A DNA stretch of 64,000 nucleotides from an uncultured Clostridia bacterium (GCA_934278995.1 CAKQWM010000002.1:62001-126000), one strand, 5' to 3'. Shown: positions 17,249-26,482, counted from the stretch's first letter. Numbers and translations: made by a program. The notes: generated by a model not told the origin, from the letters alone.

Positions 17249-17926
17249 TTATTTTGTAAAAGAGTAGGTGATTTTTACTGTTCCGCCGTCGGCGTTCAAG
17301 TAGTCGATTTTTATCGTCGAAATAGCCGAATCATTGAAAGTTGCGTCGATTTTGCAGTCTGAAGCGACAAGAGAATCGTTACCGAAAAACGCTTTCGGAT
17401 TCTGAACGTCGCCCTTATACTTCGTTTCCGAAAAAGTCGCGTTACAAAAGTTGGTTTTCGTAAAATCCAAAGTTACGTCGGATATCGCGGAAAAATCCCT
17501 TTCGACGTCGTCGCCCTCCGTTTTTTCGACGGTGCCGTCCTTAAAGACCTTAACTTTGCCTTTTAAAATATCGTATTCTTTATCGGGCAGAGTAATAACG
17601 CCGTCGTTTACGATTATTTTATTAGCCTTCATAACCGAATAAGATACTTCGTTGAAGTCGGTTCCGTAAGTTACTACGTATTCGTCGGTAAGCGTCAGAT
17701 TGTTTTGAGTGGTTTTTACCGTCAGGGTGACAACGCCGTATTTTATCTGCAATAAGTCCTTTATCTTTTCCAGAACGCCGTCTTCGTTAAGAACGGGGGC
17801 AGGATCGGGATCGACGTCACCGCCCGTAGAACTCCCGGAAGATCCTCCCGAATGGGAGGGGAATTCGCAAGAACATAAAGCAAACAACAAAAGCAACGAT
17901 AATATAAGAGTTATAAATTTTTTCAT
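17249..17926 (-). CDS. Lipoprotein of unknown function
   Basis: Protein of 225 residues with signal peptide and lipobox ALCSC (Cys20), a Ser/Gly linker, then a soluble domain (about 48-225) rich in beta-prone Thr, Val and Ile. I recognise no family. Its ATG lies one base after the stop of the endonuclease gene, with GGAGGG in that gene's 3' end, so the two are co-translated and the lipoprotein may act with the nuclease at the cell surface. Confidence 0.75.
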   Translation of the reverse strand: MKKFITLILSLLLLFALCSCEFPSHSGGSSGSSTGGDVDPDPAPVLNEDGVLEKIKDLLQIKYGVVTLTVKTTQNNLTLTDEYVVTYGTDFNEVSYSVMKANKIIVNDGVITLPDKEYDILKGKVKVFKDGTVEKTEGDDVERDFSAISDVTLDFTKTNFCNATFSETKYKGDVQNPKAFFGNDSLVASDCKIDATFNDSAISTIKIDYLNADGGTVKITYSFTK

Positions 17927-17927
17927 T

Positions 17928-19400
17928 TTATTCGCCCTCCGTCAGGGTATTACCTGTTTTGCGTTTATCCTTATCGAGCGCCGATAAAGCGTTTTCGGTC
18001 GCTTTTTTATGAGCGGAAGAAGCAAGTTCCGTGTTGGAGTTGTATGTTTCGATGCAGGTAAGTAAAGAAGCGTATTCTTCGCTTACCAGAAGTCTTTCTT
18101 CTTCGTTAAGTTTCCGGTAACAGTTTATGGCGTTTATTATGGCGTCGTAAGCAGTCGGACTGTTCATTTTTGCTTTTGCGAACAAAGCGTAAGTGCGGAA
18201 AGCCGAAGCGTCGCCGCTTAACCCGTCCTTTAAAACGTTGACGGTAACCGTTTTTTGCAAGTTACTGTTAGTTTCGGTAACGGTGATTCTCGCGGTGCCT
18301 TCGGTTAAGCCCGTAACTACGCCTTGCGCGTTTACTGACGCAACGAGTTCGTTGCTCGACTTGAAACTGAAAGCCCTTTGTGCCGTTAAAGGTTGCGCCG
18401 AACAAGTTATGGTAAACGTTTCGTTTACCTTTATTTCTTTGTTTTCGGGGGTAACGGTAATGCTTGAAGGTATAACGGGTTGATCTCCTCCCGTCGTATA
18501 GTTATCGTATAGATTCGCTACTTGTCTGAGAGTAGAGTTATAGGACTTTCCGTCGTGGCAATAAATTTTGGTAGCGTACTCGGGATGGTCGATAAACGGA
18601 TTGCGGTTGCCCTGAATGGCGAAAACCGCTTCGTTTCTAAGTCTTTCTTCCTCCGTAGGCGGTTCCTGATAGTGCCATTTCATCAAATCTTCTATATCGC
18701 CGATGGTTTTTGAAAAGCCCGTACCGAGTACGAATTCGAGGTTGAATTTGTCGCCCCAGCGGGTTTGTACGTACATTAAGACTCGCGCCGTCGCGCCTCT
18801 GTAATTTTCACCGGGATAAAAAGTATTGTTTGCCTGGTAGCAAAGATATTTATAGGAAGTAGAGCCGTTTTCTACTACGATATTTCCGTTGGTTTTCGGT
18901 ACTTCGCCGAAGTTGTTGTTGCTTCTTGACGAGTTAAGGCTGCTGTTTGCGGGGCGAAGGTGGTGAGAGTCGGATCCACATTCGGATTCTTTCGGAAAAG
19001 CCTTGCCCGCCTGTTTCGGCCATACGTGTTCGCGGTTGGTTCCCGTATTGAACGAGCCGTTAAAGGGAACAGACGTTCCCGTGTAAAACCACAAAATATT
19101 TCCGGGGGTATAGGGATCTTTGTCGGAACTTGGGAAAACGTTTCTCAAACCGTCGTAAGTGGTTTGTTTTACGTGCGTTCGGGTAATAAGGCTTGCTACC
19201 TCTCGTCTGAAGGCTGTTCCGTTCAGATTCGTATCAAGCCCGCTGTAATAACTGTCCGTCGTTTCGGCTGCTTCGGCAACGACTACGCCGTTATTGCGGA
19301 CGTAAGTGTCCGTCGGGGTGTAAGATGTGGTAAACGTCAACGTCAAGCATAACGCGAAAACGCTTACGAAAAGTAAAATTTTGCGACTAACGTTTTTCAT
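17928..19400 (-). CDS. Secreted endonuclease I family protein with a Big2 domain
   Basis: Exported nuclease of 490 residues. The signal peptide (about 1-43) ends near VAEAAETTD. The EndA/NucM nuclease domain (about 50-300) shows NREHVWPK (H125), SDSHHLRPANSSLNSSRSN (H146, H147) and RNPFIDHPE. A bacterial Ig-like Big2 domain (about 312-395, SITVTPENKEIKVNETFTI) and a polar helical tail follow. It likely degrades extracellular DNA/RNA for nutrition, with the nucleotidase lipoprotein at 13747 as a plausible downstream partner. AAGGA precedes the ATG. Confidence 0.88.
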   Translation of the reverse strand: MKNVSRKILLFVSVFALCLTLTFTTSYTPTDTYVRNNGVVVAEAAETTDSYYSGLDTNLNGTAFRREVASLITRTHVKQTTYDGLRNVFPSSDKDPYTPGNILWFYTGTSVPFNGSFNTGTNREHVWPKQAGKAFPKESECGSDSHHLRPANSSLNSSRSNNNFGEVPKTNGNIVVENGSTSYKYLCYQANNTFYPGENYRGATARVLMYVQTRWGDKFNLEFVLGTGFSKTIGDIEDLMKWHYQEPPTEEERLRNEAVFAIQGNRNPFIDHPEYATKIYCHDGKSYNSTLRQVANLYDNYTTGGDQPVIPSSITVTPENKEIKVNETFTITCSAQPLTAQRAFSFKSSNELVASVNAQGVVTGLTEGTARITVTETNSNLQKTVTVNVLKDGLSGDASAFRTYALFAKAKMNSPTAYDAIINAINCYRKLNEEERLLVSEEYASLLTCIETYNSNTELASSAHKKATENALSALDKDKRKTGNTLTEGE

Positions 19401-19593
19401 TCAATCCGTCCTTATTAAGAGTGTATTCGTCGGAAAAACTTCAGTAGATCGGTACCGACAATTATATTATAACACATAAAAAAATAAAGTCAATACAAAA
19501 AAGAAAAATAGGCTTTTTTGTTCAAATTAAAAAATATAAAAACCGCTTTATCCGCGTCTTCTTTAAGAGAGCGTATAAAACGGTTATAATCTG

Positions 19594-19620
19594 TAAAAGT
19601 CCGCCTATATGTCGTTTTTC
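19594..19620 (-). repeat. Dispersed 27-bp motif overlapping the udk stop codon
   Basis: GAAAAACGACATATAG then GCGGACTTTTA on the minus strand; its TAG is the udk stop. Confidence 0.55.
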
Positions 19621-20225
19621 ATCATTTTTCGTATGGCGTCAACTATCATTCCGACGGCGATTCTGTTGTGTCCTCCTTCGGGAATAATAAGGTCGGCTTT
19701 TGCTTTACTCGGCTCGACGAATTGTTCGTGCATGGGTTTTACGGTGGACAAATATTGCGTAATTACCGATTCCATACTGCGCCCGCGATGGTTTACGTCG
19801 CGTCTTAGCCTTCTTATGAATCTTACGTCGGCGTCGGTATCGACGAAAAGTTTAATGTCGCAAAGGTCGCAAAGTTCTTTGCTCGTATAAATCAAAATGC
19901 CTTCCACGATTATAAGGTCGGCGCTTTTCATTTCCGACCACTCTTTATTACGGCTGTGCGTAGCAAAATCGTACGTGGGATGGGTTATGGTTTTTCCTTC
20001 CTTTAAATCCTTCACGTGTCTGACGAGAAGGTCGGTATCGAGACTGTCGGGGTGATCGTAGTTAAGTTTTTGTTTTTCCTCGAAAGTCAGTTCGGGATAT
20101 TCTTTATAGTAGTAATCGTGCGATAAAATCAAGGAATCGTGATTAAACGTCTGAAATATTTTTTTTGCGACGGTCGTTTTGCCCGAACCCGTACCGCCTG
20201 CTATACCCACTACGATTTTGCCCAT
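19605..20225 (-). CDS. udk: Uridine kinase
   Basis: Pyrimidine salvage enzyme converting uridine and cytidine to UMP and CMP. I use the start giving MGKIVVGIAGGTGSGKTT (206 residues), because GAGGAGT lies 7 nt before this ATG; an upstream in-frame start would add 13 unlikely residues. Motifs are the P-loop GGTGSGKT (10-17), LSHDYYYKEYPE, DLIIVEGILIY, and RFIRRLRRDVNHRGRSM with the lid arginines. It is probably monocistronic. Confidence 0.95.
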   Translation of the reverse strand: MGKIVVGIAGGTGSGKTTVAKKIFQTFNHDSLILSHDYYYKEYPELTFEEKQKLNYDHPDSLDTDLLVRHVKDLKEGKTITHPTYDFATHSRNKEWSEMKSADLIIVEGILIYTSKELCDLCDIKLFVDTDADVRFIRRLRRDVNHRGRSMESVITQYLSTVKPMHEQFVEPSKAKADLIIPEGGHNRIAVGMIVDAIRKMMKNDI

Positions 20226-20321
20226 ATTTTTACTCCTCAAGTATATTTGCGATAATTGTACCAATTAGCGTTCTTACTGTCAAGCGATAGGGCGTAGCAA
20301 AAGTTATTACGTCGAAAAATT

Positions 20322-20362
20322 AAAAAACCGACTTCCGGGTTTTAACGGAAAGTCGGTTTTTA
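20322..20362 (-). terminator. Terminator of the Pr6Pr-type gene
   Basis: AAAACCGACTTTCCG pairs with CGGAAGTCGGTTTTTT on the minus strand, allowing one mismatch. Confidence 0.85.
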
Positions 20363-20370
20363 TACGGCAA

Positions 20371-21060
20371 TTATTCTTGCGAAGAAATCTTTTTGTCTAT
20401 AGCGACGGATATCGCGTTGCGTAAATAGTTAAGCCCCATCGAAATCAATGCGGTTAAGGCGTAAGTAGATATTACCGAAAGGGGAATAAACGCGTAATTT
20501 CCGCCGAAGGTAAAACCGTAAAAATCGGGCCAGTTTTTAACTAAAAGCACCTCTGTCGTATATACGATACTATATAGCACCGTAGGCAAAAGACCTAAAA
20601 AAGACAGTTTAAAAGGAATTTTGTTTTCCGATAAAGCAGCTGCCATTATGGCTAAAACGGGAACGATAACGTGTAAATACAGACCTGCTCCCGAAAACAC
20701 TAATTTAAAACCTTGCGTAGGACCTAAAAACACCACGCACGTAATAAACGTTTCCGCAACCGCTACCGCGCCGATAAATCGGCAAACCGCCGTCCATAAA
20801 GGAAGTTCGTTTTTTCCGTTTATTATAGAATTTATATTGAAAGGAATAACGAACATCGTCGCCGCCGCAACGAAGATATTAGACAAATTCGTAAAATATC
20901 TGAAAGTTTTTACGCCTGCCGCCATATTGTTTTCTTTTCCGCCTATCATCATAAGGCATACTGCGTACGCCGCAATAACGACTATCGCAACGTTAACTAT
21001 AAGCGAGCATACGTTGATAATTTTCGTTTTTGTTCGCGCGTCAATTTTCAATCGGCTCAT
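20371..21060 (-). CDS. Pr6Pr/FAR-17a-AIG1-like membrane protein
   Basis: Integral membrane protein of 229 residues with about six transmembrane helices. FRYFTNLSNIF near residue 54 and LYLHVIVPVLAIM near 130 match the conserved FRYFTxxSN and HxxxP features of the Pr6Pr/FAR-17a group, whose eukaryotic members are threonine hydrolases; the bacterial function is unknown. GAGGTG lies upstream of the ATG. It follows the MATE exporter on the same strand with a 52-bp gap, and the two may be co-transcribed. Confidence 0.65.
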   Translation of the reverse strand: MSRLKIDARTKTKIINVCSLIVNVAIVVIAAYAVCLMMIGGKENNMAAGVKTFRYFTNLSNIFVAAATMFVIPFNINSIINGKNELPLWTAVCRFIGAVAVAETFITCVVFLGPTQGFKLVFSGAGLYLHVIVPVLAIMAAALSENKIPFKLSFLGLLPTVLYSIVYTTEVLLVKNWPDFYGFTFGGNYAFIPLSVISTYALTALISMGLNYLRNAISVAIDKKISSQE

Positions 21061-21112
21061 ATACGGACACCTCGTTCATTTTGGTTTTATGTTTTTGTCG
21101 GATATATTTGGT

Positions 21113-22507
21113 TTAATCCAAACCCGTAAGATCGTTAAGCCAGATACGCTTGCTTATCAGTATAACGCCCGCTACTACTTTTACGAACCAAAGCCCTAAA
21201 ACTATCGCGTAAATCGCCGGAGCGGAAAGCGTTGTGAACGTTACGAGAAGGTACGCTACGGGTACGGCAAGACAACATTCGAATACGCTGTCGAAAAAGA
21301 ACGTTATAATCGTTCTTCCGCCCGAGCGTAAGGTAAAATAAGTGCAGTTAATGTAAGAATTAACGGGCATATATAAAGCGAAAATAAAGATGAATTTAGA
21401 CGCAAGCAGTTTGATTTCTTCGGTCGTATTGTAAAATTCGGGAAACACAGAGGCTAAAGCCGCTAAAATAATACCGATTACTATGGAGGACGCAACCGAA
21501 ATAGACACGAGCCTTACGTTTGCCACGACGGCTTCTTCGGTTTTTCCCGCCCCAAGATAATTGCCGAGAATAATCGCAACCGCGTTGCCGAGCGCAAGTA
21601 AAACCACGGCGAAAAGGTTGTTTATGGTGGAGGCTATACTGTAAGCGTTTACTACCGCAAGACCTCTTAAAGAATAGCACTGAGCCAAAAGAGCGACGCC
21701 GCTTGCCCATAAAGTTTCGTTTATCAGAATAGGCATTCCTTTTTTCGTAATGTTTTTCGCAAGCGCCTTAGGAACTTTAAACGACGAATAAAGCCCTTTG
21801 AAAGCCCGATGTTTATCGGATTTGTTGTGCGCGTATATTACGAGTATGGCGGATTCTACCGCTCTTGCTATAACCGTGGCGATAGCCGCGCCTTTTACGC
21901 CGAGCGCGGGAAGCCCCAAAAGACCGAATATCAATAAAGAGTTTCCTATAAAGTTACAGATAAACGAGGCGAGCGAGGCGAACATGGGAACTTTAGTTTC
22001 GTTCGCTTCTCTTAAAGTACCTGCGTAAACTTGCGAAATCGCAAAAAAAGGTAATTGAAGAATCGCTATAAACAGGTATTCTTCCGCTCTTAAATACGTG
22101 GCGACCGGGTCCGTACCCGATTCGTCGGGCGTTATGTAAAGGTCTATAAGAGGTTTTCTGAAAACCAGCAGGACGCCCGCAAAAAATATTACGGCAAAAA
22201 TCGCCGAATATATTTTATAGCGCACGGTGTATCGCATGTTGTCGGTATCGCCCCGACCGTAGTATTGAGCGGTAAAAATTCCCGCGCCGGAAACCGCCCC
22301 GAATATACAAAGGTTAAAAACGAATATAAGCTGATTTATTATGGAAACGCCGTTCATTTCTTCGCGGCCTACCTGACCTATCATTATGTTGTCGAGTAAA
22401 CTTACGAAGTTGGTGATCCCGTTCTGAATAACGATAGGTAACGCTATCGCCAGAACCAGTTTATTAAAGGCTTTATCGCCGAATACGTTTTTAAGCGTGT
22501 ACTTCAT
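21113..22507 (-). CDS. MATE-family multidrug/Na+ antiporter
   Basis: Twelve-helix exporter of 464 residues coupling efflux of organic cations or other compounds to Na+ or H+. I start it at MKYTLKNVFGD because AAGGA lies just upstream; a longer reading adds nine residues without a ribosome-binding site. Typical N-lobe features are LALPIVIQNGITNFVSLLDNIMIGQVG and GAVSGAGIFTAQYYG, with the pseudo-repeat in the second half (NAVAIILGNYLGAGKTEEA). The substrate cannot be inferred. Confidence 0.9.
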   Translation of the reverse strand: MKYTLKNVFGDKAFNKLVLAIALPIVIQNGITNFVSLLDNIMIGQVGREEMNGVSIINQLIFVFNLCIFGAVSGAGIFTAQYYGRGDTDNMRYTVRYKIYSAIFAVIFFAGVLLVFRKPLIDLYITPDESGTDPVATYLRAEEYLFIAILQLPFFAISQVYAGTLREANETKVPMFASLASFICNFIGNSLLIFGLLGLPALGVKGAAIATVIARAVESAILVIYAHNKSDKHRAFKGLYSSFKVPKALAKNITKKGMPILINETLWASGVALLAQCYSLRGLAVVNAYSIASTINNLFAVVLLALGNAVAIILGNYLGAGKTEEAVVANVRLVSISVASSIVIGIILAALASVFPEFYNTTEEIKLLASKFIFIFALYMPVNSYINCTYFTLRSGGRTIITFFFDSVFECCLAVPVAYLLVTFTTLSAPAIYAIVLGLWFVKVVAGVILISKRIWLNDLTGLD

Positions 22508-22947
22508 GGTTGCTTCCTTATTGTGCGCTGTCAAGCGGAAAAATCAAAAATATGTCCGTCCCGTAAAGTCTTGACGTACAACGTATATGATAACACAACG
22601 CGACGACTTTTACAACGTATTTTAATTGATTTTAAAAAATAAAGGTTCTTACTTAACCGAGCGGCGTATTCGCTTTTTTTAGCGCGGGGGATAAAAAAGA
22701 GTCGGCATCAAAGTAAAAGTCGGTCGGTAAGTCTAAAATATCAAAGTATCCGTAAGTGAAAAACGTCAAAGTATTCGATAGGGGTAAACGTCGTTTTAAA
22801 ATAACCGTCGTATATCTCTTTGATAACTTCCTTACAAGATTACATGAAAACAAAACCCCGACCGAAGGTTATAGAAGTAACGAAATATTCCGTATAACTA
22901 ATAGTCGCGCGCTTTTTTTTACGGTTAAAGCGTTCAAAAAAAGACAA
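22508..22947. other. Intergenic region without a supported gene
   Basis: About 440 bp. Two short opposing open frames overlap each other here; neither has a ribosome-binding site or recognisable protein features. Nothing convincing is present before the terminator. Confidence 0.5.
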
Positions 22948-22993
22948 AAAAAGAGCCGAAAACGGGCGTATAGCCTCACTTTCGGCTCTTTTA
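22948..22993. terminator. Bidirectional terminator with a dispersed-motif copy in its loop
   Basis: AAAAGAGCCGAAA pairs with TTTCGGCTCTTTT, with T runs on both strands; it serves the flotillin gene. The loop is the motif copy at 22958-22984. Confidence 0.85.
22958..22984 (+). repeat. Dispersed 27-bp motif inside a terminator loop
   Basis: GAAAACGGGCGTATAG then CCTCACTTTCG, 21 of 27 matches. Confidence 0.65.
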
Positions 22994-23008
22994 AGGGTTA
23001 TTTAAAAA

Positions 23009-24427
23009 TCAGGCTTTCTTAGGTTTTTCGGTCGTTGCTTCTTCGGGTTCTTTTATTTCCTTAGGCGCGATTATTTCGGGCATTTCCAAGCCCGCCGATT
23101 TGAAAACGTCCTGAAGGGGAGGAAGCGATTTAAGCATTCCTGATAAAAAGTTTGCCGTTGCGGTTTTGTCGCCGCATGCTCCGTTGTCCCAGACGGTAAC
23201 TTTGTCGATTTTGATGTTTTTGATTGCTTCAACCTGAGTAGAGATAATCTTTTCGAGTTTATCCGTAATCATAAGTCTTGCCGCCTCGTTGGTATTTCCG
23301 CCTGCGGCGTTGACTATTTCTTTAAGACCTTCCGCCTGAGCGGTTAAGACCTGGCGCGCGCCTTTTGCTTCGGCGTCCATTTTTGCAAAAATAGCGTCGG
23401 CTTCGCCCTTTGCTTTCTTTCTCGTTTTTTCGGCTTCCGCCTCAGCCTGAAGTTCTATTTGCTCTTTCTCGATACGGGTTCTGACTAAAACGTCGGCTTC
23501 CTGAGAGGCGCGCATTTTCTCGGCGCGGGCGTTTTCGGCTGTTTTTTCCGCCTGATACGCTTCTTCGAGCGCTTTTGCCGCGTTGATTTTTTCCGCGGAA
23601 ACGGCGCGTTGTTCGGCTTCAGCCTGACGCTGACGTAGTTCCGAATAAGAATTTGCTATTGCCGCTTTGGCTTCGTTTTCGCCCTTTATGGCAACCGCGT
23701 CGGCTTCGGCAACCTGAATTCTCTGTTCTCTTTTCGCGTTGGCTTCGCCGATGGCGCCGTTTCTGTCGGCTTCGGCAACGGAAATTTTCGCGTCGTTTAT
23801 GGCTTTAGCCGCCGCTTCTTTACCGAGAGCAACTATGTATCCCGATTCGTCGGAAATATCGGTTACGTTAACGTTGATAAGGCGCAAACCGATTTTTTTA
23901 AGTTCGCCTTCGACGTTTAAACTTACGGCGTCTAAAAATTTATCGCGGTTGGTATTGATTTCTTCGATGTCCATCGTTGCTATTACAAGACGAAGTTGAC
24001 CGAAGATGATGTCTTTAGCGAGTTCCTGAATTTGTGAAAGTTTAAGACCTAAAAGCCTTTCCGCGGCGTTTTGCATTACGCCGGGTTCCGTCGAGATGCC
24101 TACCGTGAAGATGGAAGGAACGTCGATACGAATGTTTTGACGGGAAAGAGCGCTCTTTAAGTCAACAGAAATAGAAATAGGGGTTAAATCCATAAATTGA
24201 TACGCCTGAAACAGCGGAACGATAAACGTTACGCCGCCGTGCAGGCATTTTGCCGAACGGTGAACGCCGTCTTTCCCCGACGATACTTTACCGTAAACTA
24301 CCATGATTTTGTCGGAAGGACATTTTTTGAAGCGCGTTGCGATAAGTAAAATTACCATTACCAAAAGAAGGGGAATAAGTACCGTAAGCGCGACTATGCC
24401 GCCGCCGGACGCTAAAAAAGTGTTCAT
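23009..24427 (-). CDS. floT: Flotillin (SPFH-domain) membrane-microdomain protein
   Basis: Scaffold of functional membrane microdomains, 472 residues. One N-terminal hairpin or transmembrane segment (about 12-34), SPFH domain (about 40-200), then a long Ala/Glu-rich coiled coil (about 205-360) with EA-repeats such as KAINDAKISVAEADRNGAIG, and a C-terminal oligomerisation tail. It lies 265 bp downstream of an NfeD-like gene on the same strand, the standard flotillin partnership. AGGAGG-like GGAGG precedes the ATG. Confidence 0.92.
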   Translation of the reverse strand: MNTFLASGGGIVALTVLIPLLLVMVILLIATRFKKCPSDKIMVVYGKVSSGKDGVHRSAKCLHGGVTFIVPLFQAYQFMDLTPISISVDLKSALSRQNIRIDVPSIFTVGISTEPGVMQNAAERLLGLKLSQIQELAKDIIFGQLRLVIATMDIEEINTNRDKFLDAVSLNVEGELKKIGLRLINVNVTDISDESGYIVALGKEAAAKAINDAKISVAEADRNGAIGEANAKREQRIQVAEADAVAIKGENEAKAAIANSYSELRQRQAEAEQRAVSAEKINAAKALEEAYQAEKTAENARAEKMRASQEADVLVRTRIEKEQIELQAEAEAEKTRKKAKGEADAIFAKMDAEAKGARQVLTAQAEGLKEIVNAAGGNTNEAARLMITDKLEKIISTQVEAIKNIKIDKVTVWDNGACGDKTATANFLSGMLKSLPPLQDVFKSAGLEMPEIIAPKEIKEPEEATTEKPKKA

Positions 24428-24571
24428 TTGTTTCCTCCGTGATATTTATAATATTTTTTAAAATTTAAAACGAATAATTTAAGACGGCGGGCTTATTTTC
24501 AAGGTAAATCAACCGTTGAAGGTAAGATTTAAAGACTTTACCCCGCCTGTGATTTTTTTATAAAAAAGGGC

Positions 24572-24598
24572 GTAAATCGGCTTATAGAAGGACTTTTA
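24572..24598 (+). repeat. Dispersed 27-bp motif, intergenic copy
   Basis: GTAAATCGGCTTATAG then AAGGACTTTTA, between the flotillin and NfeD genes. Confidence 0.55.
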
Positions 24599-24636
24599 TA
24601 CCAAATAAGCATTGAAAAGCCGTAAAAAATTCATAT

Positions 24637-24677
24637 AAAAACCCGCTTTGTCATAGGACAAAGTGAAGTTTTTTTAA
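24637..24677. terminator. Terminator-like hairpin after the NfeD gene
   Basis: CTTTGTC pairs with GACAAAG with imperfect outer pairs; T runs on both sides (GGGTTTTTA on minus, GTTTTTTT on plus). Confidence 0.6.
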
Positions 24678-24692
24678 GCGCGTAATCGGTTG

Positions 24693-25298
24693 CTATTTAA
24701 TTTCTTCCACGATAAAACTGTCGGCTAAGGTTCCGACGATTTTTACCTTTTTTCCGGTCAGGATAGGTTCGTCGCCGTTTTGAACGGCAGATAGTTCCAC
24801 GAGTCTTTCGTTCAGTAAAACGTTGATTTTGCCTTTACCGCAACCTTGCTTCGGAACGGTAAGATAGACTTCGCCCGAAAGCCCGATTGCGTCTGAATAG
24901 CGCAGATTGCCGTTGGATTGAAGAGAGATAAGCCATTTTAAAAGCAGCCCCATAAGAACGAGCGCCGCGGTTCCCGAAACAAGAGATAAGATAACCGCTA
25001 ACGGCACGCTTCCGTCCGCAAGGGTATAGCCTACCCATCCGCCCACCGTGAAAAAGGCGATAAGTCCTCTTACGGTGAAAAGACCGAAACCGTGATCGGC
25101 GTCTAAAACTTCACCGCTCTCGGTATCGATGCCGGCGTCAACGTCGGCGCAATCAACGTCGGCTCCGTCGGTATCGACTTCCGTCTGTCCGCCGAAGCCC
25201 ACGAGCATCATGACGATCTGTACTATTAAAAGTACCGTTGCGGGCGTTGCTATACAAAAGTAAATTTTTTGCGCGAGATTTAACGATTCCCACCACAT
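24693..25298 (-). CDS. NfeD-like membrane protein with C-terminal OB-fold
   Basis: Flotillin partner of 201 residues. Transmembrane helix near 14-36, an acidic Asp-rich loop (about 39-68), two further helices (about 72-92 and 98-120), then an OB-fold (about 130-200) containing LSGEVYLTVPKQGCGKGKI and VKIVGTLADSFIVEEI. It resembles YqeZ/YuaF proteins that work with SPFH proteins. GGAG precedes the ATG. It probably forms a unit with the downstream flotillin, although a terminator-like hairpin separates them. Confidence 0.8.
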   Translation of the reverse strand: MWWESLNLAQKIYFCIATPATVLLIVQIVMMLVGFGGQTEVDTDGADVDCADVDAGIDTESGEVLDADHGFGLFTVRGLIAFFTVGGWVGYTLADGSVPLAVILSLVSGTAALVLMGLLLKWLISLQSNGNLRYSDAIGLSGEVYLTVPKQGCGKGKINVLLNERLVELSAVQNGDEPILTGKKVKIVGTLADSFIVEEIK

Positions 25299-25421
25299 AG
25301 TAGTAAACTCCTTTGTTTTATATTTTCTGTCGGCAAGATAATTCCTGCCCGATTCGGTTTTTATATTGTCAAAAAGCGCTTTACGCGAAGACGTATAGTT
25401 TAGTCGGGTATTTTAGTGAAT

Positions 25422-26018
25422 TTATAAATGTTTTGTAATAAATTCGTTAAAATCCGGATACTTTTCGCGTGAATTCTGAACGGCAAGATACATCGACACC
25501 GTATCGTAAGCGGCGTCGTGACTTTTTTTATCGTATAAAGAGAAATAATCTTTTACGAATTTATCGACCTCGAAGGGATAGACGTCGTTTACGGCGCAAA
25601 ATTCTTCGAGTTTAGGATATTTTATACCTTTGCCGTTAGGGCGGGGAAGTTTCATAATGGGAGTAAAATATCTCATCGTATCGAGGCTTTCGTTGTATCT
25701 GAAAGTTTTAAAATTGTTTTGAAATTCCTGCGACATAAAGCCGAAGTCGAAACTGAAATTATGCGCCACGATAAGTTTTGCGCTTGAAAAATCGTTTTCG
25801 ATTTCGTCTATATCGTCGCAAAACCTGCGTCCTTTAGACAGTTCTTTCAGTTTTTCGACGGTAATGCCGTGTACGAAACTTGCAGAAGGTTCTATATACG
25901 AAACTTCAAAATAAAAATTTTTGGCAGATATTTTATCGCCGTAGTCGAGTATGTAAGCAAGTTGAATAATATGCCCCGGTCTTAAACCGGTCGTTTCGGT
26001 ATCGAAATATAAAATCAT
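25422..26018 (-). CDS. DnaQ-like 3'-5' exonuclease
   Basis: DEDDh-type exonuclease of 198 residues. Exo I is DTETTG (D6, E8), Exo II is IVAHNFSFDFGFM, and Exo III is HDAAYDT with the catalytic His and Asp near residues 163-168. The protein is a single exonuclease domain, so it could be a stand-alone proofreading factor, an RNase T-like enzyme or a repair nuclease. No clear ribosome-binding site precedes the ATG. It is monocistronic and divergent from the small membrane protein gene. Confidence 0.85.
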   Translation of the reverse strand: MILYFDTETTGLRPGHIIQLAYILDYGDKISAKNFYFEVSYIEPSASFVHGITVEKLKELSKGRRFCDDIDEIENDFSSAKLIVAHNFSFDFGFMSQEFQNNFKTFRYNESLDTMRYFTPIMKLPRPNGKGIKYPKLEEFCAVNDVYPFEVDKFVKDYFSLYDKKSHDAAYDTVSMYLAVQNSREKYPDFNEFITKHL

Positions 26019-26065
26019 AATAAATCTGAGAAAAAGTGTATTTTAAATCGTCTGTAAATAAAGCG

Positions 26066-26095
26066 TTGACAAAACTTACTCCGTAATGATATACT
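26066..26095 (+). promoter_or_regulatory. Sigma-A promoter of the small membrane protein gene
   Basis: TTGACA (26066-26071), 18-bp spacer, extended -10 TGA-TATACT (26090-26095). GAGG and the ATG follow, so this one has a normal leader. Confidence 0.8.
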
Positions 26096-26122
26096 TAAAA
26101 AAAGGTATTTACAGAGGTAGTT

Positions 26123-26482
26123 ATGAGTCGCGGACGTAAAGTTTATTTTATTATAACGAGCATCGTAGCGGGAATTGCCGCCGTAACAGACCTTACTGCC
26201 GTCGCTCTTTTTTTATCGATTGCTTTTAGCGGCGGAAGCGCTTTCGGACAGGTCTTATCTTTGGTTATATTCGGCATAAGTTATTTTGTTTACGGTGGCA
26301 TCGTTTCCGCTATAGCGGCTATAATGTCGTGTATTCTTTTAAAGTTTTGCAAAAAAATCGGAATAGCCTATATTATCGGCGTTATCGGTTTGTTTTTAAT
26401 AGGCGTATTATGCTTTTATATTTGCGGAAACTTTAACAAAGACGCCGCGTCGATAAGTTTTTATTTGCCTTTCATAATTTAA
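26123..26482 (+). CDS. Small multi-spanning membrane protein of unknown function
   Basis: Protein of 119 residues, almost entirely hydrophobic, with three to four transmembrane helices (about 8-33, 42-68, 76-100). A basic patch (LLKFCKKIG) separates the last two. No family is recognised. A near-consensus promoter and a GAGG ribosome-binding site argue that it is a real, well-expressed gene. Confidence 0.65.
   Translation: MSRGRKVYFIITSIVAGIAAVTDLTAVALFLSIAFSGGSAFGQVLSLVIFGISYFVYGGIVSAIAAIMSCILLKFCKKIGIAYIIGVIGLFLIGVLCFYICGNFNKDAASISFYLPFII

Noticed and set aside
22653..23022. Two opposing small frames between the MATE and flotillin genes
   Set aside because: One runs through the terminator and into the flotillin 3' end; the other has no ribosome-binding site or recognisable features.
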